48,806 bases of DNA, taken from positions 1-48,806 of the forward strand of contig CAUBGU010000002.1 in assembly GCA_958435545.1 (NCBI GenBank), given 5' to 3'. A model generated the notes under the pieces. That model worked only from the letters and a program-made list of their open reading frames with translations, was not told where the DNA came from and ran no database searches. The DNA is from an uncultured Collinsella sp. (GTDB lineage Bacteria > Actinomycetota > Coriobacteriia > Coriobacteriales > Coriobacteriaceae). A program made the position numbers and the translations under genes. Below, in pieces: positions 1 through 9,910 of this stretch (position 1 is the first letter of the stretch; each line of letters starts with the position of its first letter).

Positions 1-824
1 ACAAGCGTGAGAAGAAGAACGATCCCGAGATCGCCAAGAAGCTCGCTTCCTATGGCGACGTCTTCGTTCTCGATGCCTTCGGCACCGCTCACCGCGCCCA
101 GGGTTCCGTCGTGGGCCCCGCCGCTTACCTGCCTGCCGTCGCTGGCTTCCTGCTCGAGAAGGAGGTCGACACGCTGACCGGCATCTTCGCCGAGCCCGAG
201 CGTCCCTTCGTCGCCATCGTCGGCGGTTCCAAGGTTTCCTCCAAGATCGGTGTTCTCGATCACCTCATCGACTCCGCTGACACCCTGATTATCGGTGGCG
301 GCATGGCCTACACCTTCTTCCTGGCTCAGGGCCTGACCGTTGGTCAGTCCCTCAAGGAAGAGGACTGGGTCGAGCGCGCCGGCGAGATGCTCAAGAAGGC
401 CGAGGAGAAGGGTGTCAAGATCCTACTCCCCATCGACAACCGTGTTGCCGATCACTTTGGCGAGGACGCTGTCCCCGAGGTTGTTGCTTCCGACGCTATC
501 CCCGACGATCGTGAGGGTATGGACATCGGTCCCAAGACCGAGGAGCTCTATGCCGAGGCTGTCAAGGGCGCCAAGACCGTGTTCTGGAACGGCCCCATGG
601 GCGTCTTCGAGTTTGACAACTTTGCTCACGGCACCCAGGCTATCGCCGAGGCTCTCGCCGAGGCTGACTGCACCTCGATCATCGGCGGTGGTGACTCTGT
701 CGCAGCTGTCAACAAGTTCAACCTGGCCGACAAGATGAGCTGGATCTCCACCGGTGGTGGCGCTTCCATGGAGCTCGTCGAGGGTAAGGCCCTGCCCGGA
801 GTGGAGGCGCTTCTCGATGCCTAA
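1..824 (+). CDS. pgk: Phosphoglycerate kinase, C-terminal part (cut by window edge)
   Basis: Cytoplasmic glycolytic enzyme that transfers phosphate between 1,3-bisphosphoglycerate and ADP, giving 3-phosphoglycerate and ATP. The frame is open from base 3, upstream of the first ATG at 111, and reads [16 protein letters not shown], a typical internal PGK segment, so the true start lies left of the window. Visible family signatures are the nucleotide-domain stretch [11 protein letters not shown], the segment [10 protein letters not shown] and the C-terminal GGGDSVAAV and [14 protein letters not shown]. About 273 residues of a family of roughly 390-400 are present. The stop overlaps the tpiA start by 8 bases, so the two genes are translationally coupled in a glycolytic operon pgk-tpiA-gpmI. 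Confidence 0.97.
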   Translation, partial: KREKKNDPEIAKKLASYGDVFVLDAFGTAHRAQGSVVGPAAYLPAVAGFLLEKEVDTLTGIFAEPERPFVAIVGGSKVSSKIGVLDHLIDSADTLIIGGGMAYTFFLAQGLTVGQSLKEEDWVERAGEMLKKAEEKGVKILLPIDNRVADHFGEDAVPEVVASDAIPDDREGMDIGPKTEELYAEAVKGAKTVFWNGPMGVFEFDNFAHGTQAIAEALAEADCTSIIGGGDSVAAVNKFNLADKMSWISTGGGASMELVEGKALPGVEALLDA

Positions 825-1584
825 TCGCACCCTTCTTATCGCTGGTAACTGGAAGATGAACAACGACGTCGCCGAGGCCGCCAAGCTCGCCGACGAGCTG
901 GCTCAGGCTCTGCCCGAGGTTCCGGCTGGCGTCGAGGTGCTCGTCTGCCCTCCGACCATCGACATCACCACGGTTCATGACCGCATTCAGGCTGCCCCCA
1001 TCGCCCTCGGTGCACAGAACGTGTACTGGGAGGCCAAGGGTGCCTTCACGGGTGAGTCCTCTTGCGACATGCTCAAGTCCGCTGGCTGCACCTACTGCAT
1101 CATCGGTCACTCCGAGCGTCGCGACTACTTCCACGAGACCGACGAGGACCAGAACAAGAAGGCCAAGGCTCTCGTTGCCGCCGGCCTTGTTCCCGTCTTC
1201 TGCTGCGGCGAGTCCCTTGAGGTCCGCGAGGCCGGCACCTATGTCGAGCACGTCGTGAACCAGGTCAAGGCTGGCCTTGCTGGTCTTGAGATCACCTGCC
1301 CCAAGCAGGTCGTCGTCGCCTATGAGCCCATCTGGGCCATCGGCACCGGCAAGACCGCTACCGCCGAGGATGCTCAGGAGGTCTGCGGCGCTATCCGTGA
1401 GACCCTCAAGGAGATGTTCGGCGAGGAGCTCGCCAACGGCATCCGCGTTCTCTACGGTGGTTCCGCCAAGCCCGGTAACATCGCCGAGCTCGTCGCCAAG
1501 CCCGACGTTGACGGCGCCCTCGTGGGCGGCGCTTCGCTCAAGGCTGCCGACTTCGCCTCTATGGTCGTCAAGGCAGGCGAGTAG
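817..1584 (+). CDS. tpiA: Triosephosphate isomerase
   Basis: Interconverts dihydroxyacetone phosphate and glyceraldehyde 3-phosphate in glycolysis. The 255-residue product has the usual family length and the catalytic landmarks: Lys in NWKMN near residue 13, the electrophile His in IIGHSERR near residue 98, and the base Glu in [12 protein letters not shown] near residue 170. The phosphate-binding GGSAKPGN lies near residue 215. An upstream GTG-type start at 754 in the same frame would lie inside pgk; I chose ATG 817 because [15 protein letters not shown] is the normal N-terminus of the family. It overlaps the pgk stop by 8 bases and is followed by gpmI after 5 bases. Confidence 0.97.
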   Translation: MPNRTLLIAGNWKMNNDVAEAAKLADELAQALPEVPAGVEVLVCPPTIDITTVHDRIQAAPIALGAQNVYWEAKGAFTGESSCDMLKSAGCTYCIIGHSERRDYFHETDEDQNKKAKALVAAGLVPVFCCGESLEVREAGTYVEHVVNQVKAGLAGLEITCPKQVVVAYEPIWAIGTGKTATAEDAQEVCGAIRETLKEMFGEELANGIRVLYGGSAKPGNIAELVAKPDVDGALVGGASLKAADFASMVVKAGE

Positions 1585-1589
1585 GACAT

Positions 1590-3143
1590 ATGGCACAACG
1601 TCATCTTCCTGCACTCCTGATTATCATGGACGGCTGCGGCCTGGCTCCGGCTGATGGCGAGAACGCCGTCGCCGCTGCCAAGACGCCCTTCCTTGATGGC
1701 CTGTACGAGAAGTATCCTCACACCACGCTCGGTGCTTCGGGCGAGGACGTGGGCCTTCCCGACGGCCAGATGGGCAACTCCGAGGTGGGTCACCTCAACA
1801 TCGGTGCCGGTCGCATCGTGTTCCAGGAGCTTTCGCGCATCAACAATGCCATCAAGGACGGCTCCATCGCCAAGAACGAGGTTTTCGTCAAGGCCATGGA
1901 CGATGTCAAGGCTGACGGCAAGACTCTCCACCTCATGGGCCTTATGAGCCCTGGCGGCGTTCACTCCCACATGAACCACGTCGAGGCTCTGGTCAAGATG
2001 GCTGCCGAGCACGGTGTCAAGACCGTTCGCGTCCACGCCTTCATGGATGGCCGCGACGTTGACCCGCAGTCCGGTGCCGGCTACATGAGTGAGTTCTGCG
2101 CCTTCCTGGCTAAGATCTCCGAGGAGACCGGTTGCGACGCTCGCGTTGCCACCGTCTCGGGCCGTTATTGGGCCATGGACCGCGATAATCGTTGGGAGCG
2201 CATCCAGCGCGCCTACGACGTCATGGTCAACGCGTCCGATGCTGATACCGACCCCGTTGCCGGTATCAAGGCCTACTACGAGAAGGACCCGCGCGGCGAC
2301 GAGTTCGTCGAGCCCTTCGCTGCCCACAACGAGGGCATTCACGAGGGCGACGCGGCCATCTTCTTCAACTTCCGTCCCGACCGCGCTCGTCAGATGACCC
2401 GCGTGTTCACGGACAAGGAGTTCGACGGCTTTGAGCGCGAGCAGATCAAGCTTTCGCACTTTGTGACGATGACCGAGTATGATCCGACGTTTGACGTCGA
2501 GGTCGCCTTCCCCAAGACGTTCCCCGAGAACGTCCTGGCCGACGTTATCGCCGCCAATGGCCTGAAGCAGCTGCACACTGCCGAGACCGAGAAGTACGCC
2601 CACGTGACGTTCTTCCTCAACGGTGGCATCGAGGAGCCCAAGGAGGGCGAGGAGCGCGTGCTCGTCGCTTCCCCCAAGGTTGCTACCTACGATCTGCAGC
2701 CCGAGATGAGCGCTCCCGAGGTTACCGAGAAGCTCGTCGCCGCCATCAACGAGGATCGCGCTGATTTCTACATCGTGAACTTCGCGAACTGCGACATGGT
2801 TGGTCACACCGGTGTCTTCGACGCTGCCGTTAAGGCCGTTGAGGCTGTTGACGATGCCCTGTCCAAGGTTGTCCCGGCGATTCTCGCCAAGGGCGGCTTT
2901 GCACTGATTACCGCCGACCACGGCAACGCCGATCACATGTTTGACGTTGCTTCCGACGGTTCCAAGCATCCGTTTACGGCTCACACCACCAACCGCGTGC
3001 CGTTCATCATCGTTGATGAGAAGGCCAAGCTCACCGGTATCGAGGACGGCCGTCTTTCCGATATCGCTCCGACCATGCTCACCATGGCTGGTATTGAGCC
3101 TTCCGCCGAGATGACGGGCCGCGTGCTCGCTACCGAGGCCTAA
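1590..3143 (+). CDS. gpmI: 2,3-bisphosphoglycerate-independent phosphoglycerate mutase
   Basis: Converts 3-phosphoglycerate to 2-phosphoglycerate with two metal ions (typically Mn) and a phosphoserine intermediate. The 517-residue protein is the standard length for the alkaline-phosphatase-superfamily mutase. Metal-binding and catalytic motifs are visible: IMDGCG near residue 11, the phosphorylated Ser in GNSEVGHLNIGAGR near residue 63, the substrate-binding HAFMDGRD near residue 150, and the C-terminal metal motifs NCDMVGHTG and ADHGNADHM. It starts 5 bases after tpiA and is closed by a strong terminator, so it ends the glycolytic operon. Confidence 0.97.
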   Translation: MAQRHLPALLIIMDGCGLAPADGENAVAAAKTPFLDGLYEKYPHTTLGASGEDVGLPDGQMGNSEVGHLNIGAGRIVFQELSRINNAIKDGSIAKNEVFVKAMDDVKADGKTLHLMGLMSPGGVHSHMNHVEALVKMAAEHGVKTVRVHAFMDGRDVDPQSGAGYMSEFCAFLAKISEETGCDARVATVSGRYWAMDRDNRWERIQRAYDVMVNASDADTDPVAGIKAYYEKDPRGDEFVEPFAAHNEGIHEGDAAIFFNFRPDRARQMTRVFTDKEFDGFEREQIKLSHFVTMTEYDPTFDVEVAFPKTFPENVLADVIAANGLKQLHTAETEKYAHVTFFLNGGIEEPKEGEERVLVASPKVATYDLQPEMSAPEVTEKLVAAINEDRADFYIVNFANCDMVGHTGVFDAAVKAVEAVDDALSKVVPAILAKGGFALITADHGNADHMFDVASDGSKHPFTAHTTNRVPFIIVDEKAKLTGIEDGRLSDIAPTMLTMAGIEPSAEMTGRVLATEA

Positions 3144-3170
3144 TAGAAAACAAATACCGTTTTCTAGCAA

Positions 3171-3204
3171 GGGGGTTGTCCACAACCGGACAACCCCCCT
3201 TTTG
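3171..3204 (+). terminator. Rho-independent terminator after gpmI
   Basis: GGGGGTTGTCC and GGACAACCCCC form an 11-bp GC-rich stem around a 6-base loop, followed by CTTTT. It closes the pgk-tpiA-gpmI operon. Confidence 0.9.
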
Positions 3205-3307
3205 GTGTTTCTGCCATTTCCACCCCGTCCTTGAGTGGCAGGTAGGGGAGAGCGGGGGATTGTGGTACAGTACTGGAGTTTGAACTGTTCTATTAAGGAG
3301 CTTATCT

Positions 3308-3562
3308 ATGGGTCCGTTCCAGATTCTTCTGTTTGTCGTTTGGGCTGTTTCTGCCGTGGCGCTGACGATTCTCGTCCTGATGCATTCCGGTAAGGGTACC
3401 GGCGTTTCGGATATGATTGCCAGCTCGCTGTATAACTCCAGCTCTGCCACGGGCGTTATGGAGCAGAACCTTGACCGCCTGACCGTCATCATGGCTGTCG
3501 TGTTTGCCGTGTGCGTCGTGCTGTGCATGTTCTTCTTCCCGCAGGGCATCGTGGGCTACTAA
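3308..3562 (+). CDS. secG: Protein-export translocase subunit SecG
   Basis: Small accessory subunit of the SecYEG membrane channel. The 84-residue protein has two hydrophobic membrane segments (about residues 4-24 and 56-77) separated by a short polar loop containing GKGTGVSDMI, the conserved SecG loop pattern (normally G-K-G-G/S). A Shine-Dalgarno AAGGAG lies about 8 bases before ATG. It stands alone between two terminators. The position of secG directly behind glycolytic genes is common in Gram-positive bacteria. Confidence 0.93.
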   Translation: MGPFQILLFVVWAVSAVALTILVLMHSGKGTGVSDMIASSLYNSSSATGVMEQNLDRLTVIMAVVFAVCVVLCMFFFPQGIVGY

Positions 3563-3585
3563 TCACGAGCCGCATAAATACTTGA

Positions 3586-3616
3586 AAAGGGTCCCGCAAG
3601 TGCGGGACCCTTTTTG
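3586..3616 (+). terminator. Rho-independent terminator after secG
   Basis: GGGTCCCGCA and TGCGGGACCC form a 10-bp stem with a very small loop, followed by TTTTTGTTT. Confidence 0.92.
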
Positions 3617-3625
3617 TTTACATAT

Positions 3626-3656
3626 TTGTAACAGAGTCAAAATATCCTCATATACT
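3626..3656 (+). promoter_or_regulatory. Possible sigma-70 promoter of the peptide transporter operon
   Basis: TTGTAA and TATACT are separated by 19 bases, slightly longer than optimal. They lie just downstream of the secG terminator and about 200 bases before the lipoprotein start, which would give a long leader. Confidence 0.4.
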
Positions 3657-3707
3657 TCGCCCAACTAAAGAAAATCTCGACCGTTAACCGGAATTAGCCC
3701 CAAATCG

Positions 3708-3825
3708 TGCATAAAATGCGCTACTGTATTGCAATACGTTGGTCCGCTTTGTATAACCAGCCAAAACGGCGGACCGCGTTTGAATGGTTCGATTGGGCTG
3801 TCTTGACGTTGCCCGACCGAACTTA
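3708..3825 (+). promoter_or_regulatory. Structured leader with palindromes before the peptide-binding lipoprotein
   Basis: This gene-free stretch holds GCATAAAATGC (3709-3719, 4-bp arms around AAA), the 12-bp perfect palindrome GTATTGCAATAC (3726-3737), a 7-bp hairpin GGTCCGC/GCGGACC (3741-3775), and a longer hairpin near 3788-3825 with 11 of 12 pairs. None is followed by a T-run, so these are operator- or leader-like and not terminators. The motif GCATAAAATGC occurs again at about 32616, after metY. Confidence 0.4.
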
Positions 3826-3853
3826 CTTTGTCCTATCTCATAAGGAGGATGGC

Positions 3854-5530
3854 ATGGCTGATTCTATGTTCCACCAGCCCGTTATGGGTCGTCGCGCCTT
3901 TGTCGGCGGTACCCTTGCTGCGAGCTCCATGGCTTTTCTTGCCGCATGCGGCAAGAAGGGCGGCGACGCTTCCGGTTCTGAGTCCGGTTCGACGCTGAAC
4001 TTCTACATCAACAACCCGGTCTGCATCGACCCCTACAATGTCCAGGAGGACCAGGGCACTCAGGTCGAGTACCAGCTCTTTGACGCTCTGACCTCTTATG
4101 ACGCCGAGAAGGGCGAGATCGTTCCGCTGGCTTGCGAGTCCTTCGAGGCCAACGACGACGCCACCGAGTTCACCTTCAAGATCAAGAAGGCCAAGTTCCA
4201 CAACGGTGACGACGTTACCTCCAAGTCCTTCAAGCTCGGTTGGGAGCGTCTGGTCAACACCAAGTCGGCCATCGCTACCGAGTATGGCCCTTCCGAGGTC
4301 TCCTATCACCTTTCCATGGTCGAGGGCTATGACGATCTGCTTGCCGGTAACGCTACTGAACTCAGCGGTGTTACCTGCCCCGACGATGAGACCCTCGTCG
4401 TCAAGCTGTCTTCCGCTTACGCCGACTTCCCCTTCGTCGCCTCTCACCCGGCTCTGGCCCCGGTTCCCGAGTGCGCCGAGTCCGATGCCAAGAGCTTCTA
4501 CCTTGCACCGGTCGGTAACGGCCCGTTCATGATGGACGGCAAGTGGGAGGATGGTCAGGAGATCAACCTCAAGAAGTTCGACGATTACTATGGCGACAAG
4601 GCCAAGATCGATGGCATCCACTTCCAGGTCATCAAGGACATGGAGACCGCTTACAAGGAGTTCCAGGCCGGTAACCTCGATGTCTGCGACGTTCCCGTCG
4701 CTCAGATCGATGCCGCCAAGAAGGATCGCGGCGTGTCCAAGGACGGCTACACCATGGGTGACGGCGAGCGCATGCTGCTCGGCTCCGAGCCTTCCACCTA
4801 CTACCTGACCTGCAACAACACGGCCGAGCCGTTTAACAACGCCGACCTGCGCAGGGGTATCTCCCTGGCCATCAACCGTGAGGCCATCTGCAAGACTATC
4901 TTCAAGGGTACCCGTACCCCCGCCGACGGCATTGTTCCTCCGGGCATCGATGGCTACAAGGAGGGCGCATGGGAGTTCTGCGCCTACGACGTCGACAAGG
5001 CTAACGAGTACCTGGACAAGGTTGCTCCCGCTGGCGCTAACGGCGATCGTGGCATTAACGTGACCCTTTCCTACAACCAGGATGGTGGCCACAAGGAGAT
5101 CATGGAGTCCATCATCGGTGACCTCGCCAAGGTTGGCGTTACCGCTGTCTCCGATACCCCTGAGTGGTCTGCCTTGCTCGAGCAGTACCAGAACTTTAAC
5201 TATCAGTTCGGTCGTCTGGGTTGGATTGCCGACTACCCGATTATGGACAACTTCCTGTATCCGCTGTTCCACTCCGACTCCCTCGGTGGCGACAACCGCT
5301 CCGGTTACAACAACCCCGAGTTCGACGCCAAGGTCAACGAGGCTCGCACCACGGTTGACGACGAAGAGCGCGTTGCTAAGATGCAGGAGGCCGACGCTAT
5401 GGTCGCTGCCGACTGCCCGGTCATCCCGGTGATGTTCTACACGCACACCATCGTCGGCTCCGATCGCATCAAGCACCTCTATGTCGATCCGCAGAAGCAC
5501 GCTGAGCTGGGTACCGCTGAGCTCGCCTAA
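3854..5530 (+). CDS. Oligopeptide ABC transporter substrate-binding lipoprotein (SBP family 5)
   Basis: Extracytoplasmic receptor that captures peptides and delivers them to the permeases encoded next. The N-terminus has twin arginines (RR at 13-14 followed by A-F), a hydrophobic stretch and the lipobox FLAAC with the lipidated Cys at residue 32, so the protein is probably Tat- or Sec-exported and anchored to the membrane. The mature part of about 525 residues has the OppA/DppA layout, including FHNGDDVTSKSFKLGWER, the usual entry to domain III of the family. ATG 3854 was chosen over the upstream in-frame start at 3707 because TAAGGAGG lies 6 bases before it and the signal peptide begins there. 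The four genes downstream complete the transporter. Confidence 0.95.
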   Translation: MADSMFHQPVMGRRAFVGGTLAASSMAFLAACGKKGGDASGSESGSTLNFYINNPVCIDPYNVQEDQGTQVEYQLFDALTSYDAEKGEIVPLACESFEANDDATEFTFKIKKAKFHNGDDVTSKSFKLGWERLVNTKSAIATEYGPSEVSYHLSMVEGYDDLLAGNATELSGVTCPDDETLVVKLSSAYADFPFVASHPALAPVPECAESDAKSFYLAPVGNGPFMMDGKWEDGQEINLKKFDDYYGDKAKIDGIHFQVIKDMETAYKEFQAGNLDVCDVPVAQIDAAKKDRGVSKDGYTMGDGERMLLGSEPSTYYLTCNNTAEPFNNADLRRGISLAINREAICKTIFKGTRTPADGIVPPGIDGYKEGAWEFCAYDVDKANEYLDKVAPAGANGDRGINVTLSYNQDGGHKEIMESIIGDLAKVGVTAVSDTPEWSALLEQYQNFNYQFGRLGWIADYPIMDNFLYPLFHSDSLGGDNRSGYNNPEFDAKVNEARTTVDDEERVAKMQEADAMVAADCPVIPVMFYTHTIVGSDRIKHLYVDPQKHAELGTAELA

Positions 5531-5627
5531 GAGTTTGCAGCTTCCGTGAGGGTCAAGTATTTACGTAGACCTCATGGGAAACATACAGTTCTCCCTAACC
5601 TGGGGTAAACTGGCTGATGGTAATTTT

Positions 5628-5654
5628 GGGATGCCGGTCTGGCGATCGGCATCC
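5628..5654 (+). terminator. Intercistronic hairpin between binding protein and permease genes
   Basis: GGGATGCCG/CGGCATCCC is a 9-bp stem with a 9-base loop and only ATTTAGGTT behind it. It is probably a weak terminator or mRNA-stabilising hairpin that lets the binding protein be made in excess over the permeases. Confidence 0.55.
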
Positions 5655-5686
5655 CATTTAGGTTAATCCCTAGATAGGGGAGTGGT

Positions 5687-6724
5687 ATGGGTAAGTACAT
5701 CGTTAAACGTGTGCTTCAGTTCATCCCGGTATTTTTGGGCGTTACGCTGATTCTGTTCGCCCTTCAGAATATCGTGCCGGGAGATCCGATCAAGCTGATC
5801 GGTGGAGACAAGGCTCTGTCCCCCGAGGTGGAGCTTCAGCTTCGCGTCCGCTATCACCTGGTCCAGTCGGACGAGGACGGCAACGCGATCCTTGACGAGA
5901 ACGGCGACCCCGTTCAAACGTCGCTCGTGGACCGTTACTTGTATTACATGAACGGCCTGCTTCATGGCGATCTGGGCAATTCGTATCAGCGCAAGCTGCC
6001 GGTTACGGAAATTTTTGCCCAGAAGTATCCGTATACGGTCAAACTTGCCGCGTGCGCCATCGTGCTCGAGGCAATCATGGGTATCGGTGCGGGTATCATT
6101 TCGGCGGTAAAGCGTTATTCCTTCTGGGATATTTTGGTAACGCTCACCACGTCGATCCTCGTTGCGGTCCCGGCCTTCTGGCTCGGTATGTTGCTGCAGC
6201 TGTTCTTTGGCGTCATCCTCAAGGACGCTACGGGCGGTGCAATCTCCATGCCGATCTCGGGTGCCGGCGGTTCCAGCTCTCAGTATCAGGATTGGATGCA
6301 CTATGTGCTTCCGACCATTACGCTGGCTTCGGTTTCGACCGCTTATGCCGCCCGCATTATGCGCTCGCAGCTGCTTGACGTCATGAACCAGGATTACATC
6401 CGTACGGCAAAGGCCAAGGGTCTCTCCAATCGCGCGATCATCGTCAAGCATGCGCTTAAGAATGCACTCATCCCCGTCGTTACCTATATTGGTGTCGACT
6501 TTGGTGGCATGCTTTCGGGCGCCATCCTGACCGAGACGGTTTTTAACTGGCCCGGTATCGGCTATGAGGTCTATCGCGCCATTAGCATGCGTGACTGGCC
6601 CATCGTTATGGGCGGCGTTACGCTCATCGTCGTCGTCGTCATGGTGATTAACCTGCTCGTCGACATTAGCTATGCATTCCTCGACCCGCGCATCCGCCTT
6701 GGCGGTCCGTCGGATAAGGCCTAA
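5687..6724 (+). CDS. Peptide ABC transporter permease, DppB/OppB type
   Basis: Inner-membrane permease of the peptide importer. The 345-residue protein has the family N-terminus MGKYIVKRVLQFIPVFLGVTL, a long external loop, six predicted membrane segments and the ATPase-contact EAA-type loop (AKAKGLSNRAIIVKHALKNA, near residues 240-260). AGGGGAG precedes ATG at suitable distance. It is followed after 14 bases by the partner permease, so the operon order is binding protein, B, C, D, F. Confidence 0.95.
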   Translation: MGKYIVKRVLQFIPVFLGVTLILFALQNIVPGDPIKLIGGDKALSPEVELQLRVRYHLVQSDEDGNAILDENGDPVQTSLVDRYLYYMNGLLHGDLGNSYQRKLPVTEIFAQKYPYTVKLAACAIVLEAIMGIGAGIISAVKRYSFWDILVTLTTSILVAVPAFWLGMLLQLFFGVILKDATGGAISMPISGAGGSSSQYQDWMHYVLPTITLASVSTAYAARIMRSQLLDVMNQDYIRTAKAKGLSNRAIIVKHALKNALIPVVTYIGVDFGGMLSGAILTETVFNWPGIGYEVYRAISMRDWPIVMGGVTLIVVVVMVINLLVDISYAFLDPRIRLGGPSDKA

Positions 6725-6738
6725 GGGAGGTACGTCTC

Positions 6739-7674
6739 ATGCAGGAAACTGATTCTCAGTCTCAGGAGCAGGCTACCGCCACCAAGGCCGCATCTGCTCC
6801 CGCCAAGTCCCGCACGCTGTGGGGTGACGCTTTTAAGCGTCTTCGCAAGAACAAGCTCGCCGTTATCGGTGTCTGCTGGATCATCATCGTCGTTTTGGTT
6901 GCCCTGACCGCAGATCTGTGGGCTAAGCCCTGGCTCGGTTCGCCGACGGCTTCCGACTCGACCACCATGGCCGAGACGTCGCTGTTGGCTCCGTGTGCAG
7001 AGCACCCGTTTGGCACCGACGCCCTTGGTCGCGACATTCTCGTCCGCGTTATCTACGGTGCACGCGTTTCGCTGTCCGTCGGCATTATGGCCACCGCGAT
7101 CTCCACGGTGATCGGTCTGGTCATGGGTGCTCTGGCCGGTTTCTACGGCGGGATCTGGGATACGATCATCATGCGCTGTGCGGACATCTTCCTGGCGTTC
7201 CCGTACGTGCTGTTCGTTGTCGCCATGATCGCCGTTATCGGCCGTGGTCTTCAGAACGTCTTTATCGCCATCGGTATTCTCGGCTGGCCTTCGATTGCGC
7301 GCGTCTTCCGCTCTGCAATCTTGACGGTCAAAGAAAACGACTATGTTGACGCTGCGCGCGCGATGGGTGCATCTGATGCTCGTATCGTAGTGCGTCACAT
7401 CTTCCCGAACTCCGTCGCCTCCATCGTGGTCTACGCGACCATGAACATTGGTGGCGCCATTCTGACCGAGTCCGCTCTGTCCTTCCTCGGCATGGGCGTT
7501 ATTCCGCCTACGCCTTCGTGGGGCTCCATGATTCAGGACGGTCAGCAGTATCTTCTGACTGCTCCCTGGATGATGATCATGCCCGGTCTGGCAATTCTCT
7601 CGACGGTGCTCGCCTTCACCCTGCTGGGTGACGGTCTGCGCGACGCCCTCGACGTCAAGATGAAGGACGCATAA
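6739..7674 (+). CDS. Peptide ABC transporter permease, DppC/OppC type
   Basis: Second membrane subunit, expected to pair with the preceding DppB-type protein. It begins with a polar 30-residue cytoplasmic tail, then the family motif LRKNKLAVIGVCWI and the extracellular loop signature HPFGTDALGRDILVRVIYGARVS in pieces near residues 90-112. Five further membrane segments and an EAA-type loop (ARAMGASDARIVVRHIFPNS, near residues 212-231) follow. AAGGGAGG lies 8 bases before ATG. Only 2 bases separate it from the next gene. Confidence 0.95.
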   Translation: MQETDSQSQEQATATKAASAPAKSRTLWGDAFKRLRKNKLAVIGVCWIIIVVLVALTADLWAKPWLGSPTASDSTTMAETSLLAPCAEHPFGTDALGRDILVRVIYGARVSLSVGIMATAISTVIGLVMGALAGFYGGIWDTIIMRCADIFLAFPYVLFVVAMIAVIGRGLQNVFIAIGILGWPSIARVFRSAILTVKENDYVDAARAMGASDARIVVRHIFPNSVASIVVYATMNIGGAILTESALSFLGMGVIPPTPSWGSMIQDGQQYLLTAPWMMIMPGLAILSTVLAFTLLGDGLRDALDVKMKDA

Positions 7675-7676
7675 GG

Positions 7677-8767
7677 ATGAAGAAGAACAAGAACTATGTG
7701 GACCTGAAGGACCAGCCGGTTCCCGAGGGCCAGCATCTGCTCGAGGTCGATGACCTTAAGATGTATTTCCATACCGAGGATGGTGTCGTTCGCGCTGTCG
7801 ACGGTGTGTCCTACACGCTCGATCGCGGCGAGACCCTGGGTGTCGTCGGTGAGTCCGGCTCCGGTAAGTCCGTGACCGCCATGACCATCATGGGCCTCAT
7901 CTCGATGCCTCCGGGAAAGATCGAGGGCGGCGACGTTCGCTATCGCGGTCGTTCTATCCTCGAGATGACCGAGGAAGAGATGCAGCACATTCGCGGAAAC
8001 GACATCGCGATGATCTTCCAGGATCCTATGACCTCCTTGAACCCGGTCTATAAGATCGGCAAGCAGGTGGGCGAGGGCCTTCGTCTGCACCGTGGCTACT
8101 CCAAGCAGGAGGCGCTCAAGCGCGCTACCGAGCTTTTGGACCTCGTGGGTATCCCCGAGCCCGAGAAACGCGTCAATGAGTATCCGCACCAGTTCTCCGG
8201 CGGTATGCGTCAGCGTGTCATGATCGCTATGGCTCTTGCCTGCGATCCCGATATCCTGATTGCCGACGAGCCCACGACGGCTCTGGACGTTACCATTCAG
8301 GCTCAGATTATCGAGCTCATGCAGGAAATGCAGGAGAAGAACGGCAACGCCATCATCATGATTACCCATGACCTGGGCGTCGTTGCCGATATGGCCGATA
8401 AGATCATGGTTATGTACGCCGGCCGTCCCGTCGAGTTCGGTACTGCTGAGGAAATCTTCTACGAGAGTCGCCACCCCTACACCTGGGGTCTTATCCGCTC
8501 CATCCCGGAGCAGGCCATCGAAGAGAAGAAGCCGCTTACGCCGATTCACGGCAACCCGCCTTCGCTCATGAACCTGCCTGAGGGCTGCGTGTTCTCGCCT
8601 CGTTGTCCCTATGCGACGGACAAGTGCCGCAAGCAGCGCCCCGAGCGCGTTGTCACCGAGTCTGGTCATTACTCTGCGTGCCACTACTCCGGTGACCCCG
8701 AGTTCCTCAAGAACGCTCCTGAGACGTCCCGTACGCGCAAGGATTCCAAGAAGGGAGGCGAGGCGTA

Positions 8768-8768
<1 letters not shown>
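7677..8768 (+). CDS. Peptide ABC transporter ATP-binding protein, DppD/OppD type
   Basis: Cytoplasmic ATPase that powers peptide import together with the following paralogue. The 363-residue protein shows Walker A GESGSGKS near residue 59, the Q-loop in MIFQDPMTSLNP, the signature SGGMRQRV near residue 173, Walker B ILIADEPTTALD, and the H-loop MITHDLG. The C-terminal oligopeptide/dipeptide transporter domain contains four cysteines (CVFSPRCPYATDKC and a later ACHYS), the cluster typical of this family. ATG follows the previous stop by 2 bases, and its own stop overlaps the next ATG by one base (TAATG). Confidence 0.96.
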
Positions 8769-9796
<1,028 letters not shown>

Positions 9797-9812
9797 TCGG
9801 TTGTTATCGTTC

Positions 9813-9841
9813 GGGCCCGCCCTGAAGTTATTTTTCAGAAC
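9813..9841. repeat. 29-bp inverted repeat, left copy, beside the IS110 element
   Basis: The 29 bases from GGGCCCGCCCTGAAG to TTTTTCAGAAC recur exactly as the reverse complement at 11489-11517. The left copy begins 16 bases after the dppF-type stop. Within it CTGAA and TTCAG can form a small hairpin. See the finding for interpretations. Confidence 0.9.
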
Positions 9842-9856
9842 GTCCTCGGACATGCA

Positions 9857-9895
9857 AGAAACCCCCGCTGCGCACTTCGTGCGGCGGGGGTTTCT
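9857..9895. terminator. Strong hairpin terminator between the peptide operon and the transposase
   Basis: AAGAAACCCCCGC and GCGGGGGTTTCTT pair over 13 bases, with an inner TGCGCAC/GTGCG extension. It lies between convergent genes. It could be the original terminator of the peptide operon or part of the IS element, because it sits inside the 29-bp inverted repeats. Confidence 0.8.
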
Positions 9896-9910
9896 TGCGT
9901 CCTGACGCTC

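Noticed and set aside
1452..3185. Minus-strand frame of 577 codons opposite gpmI
   Set aside because: Valine/glycine/histidine-rich shadow with no family pattern; gpmI is unmistakable.
3833..5500. Minus-strand frame of 555 codons opposite the peptide-binding protein
   Set aside because: Antisense of a biased-codon gene; no ribosome site and no domain.
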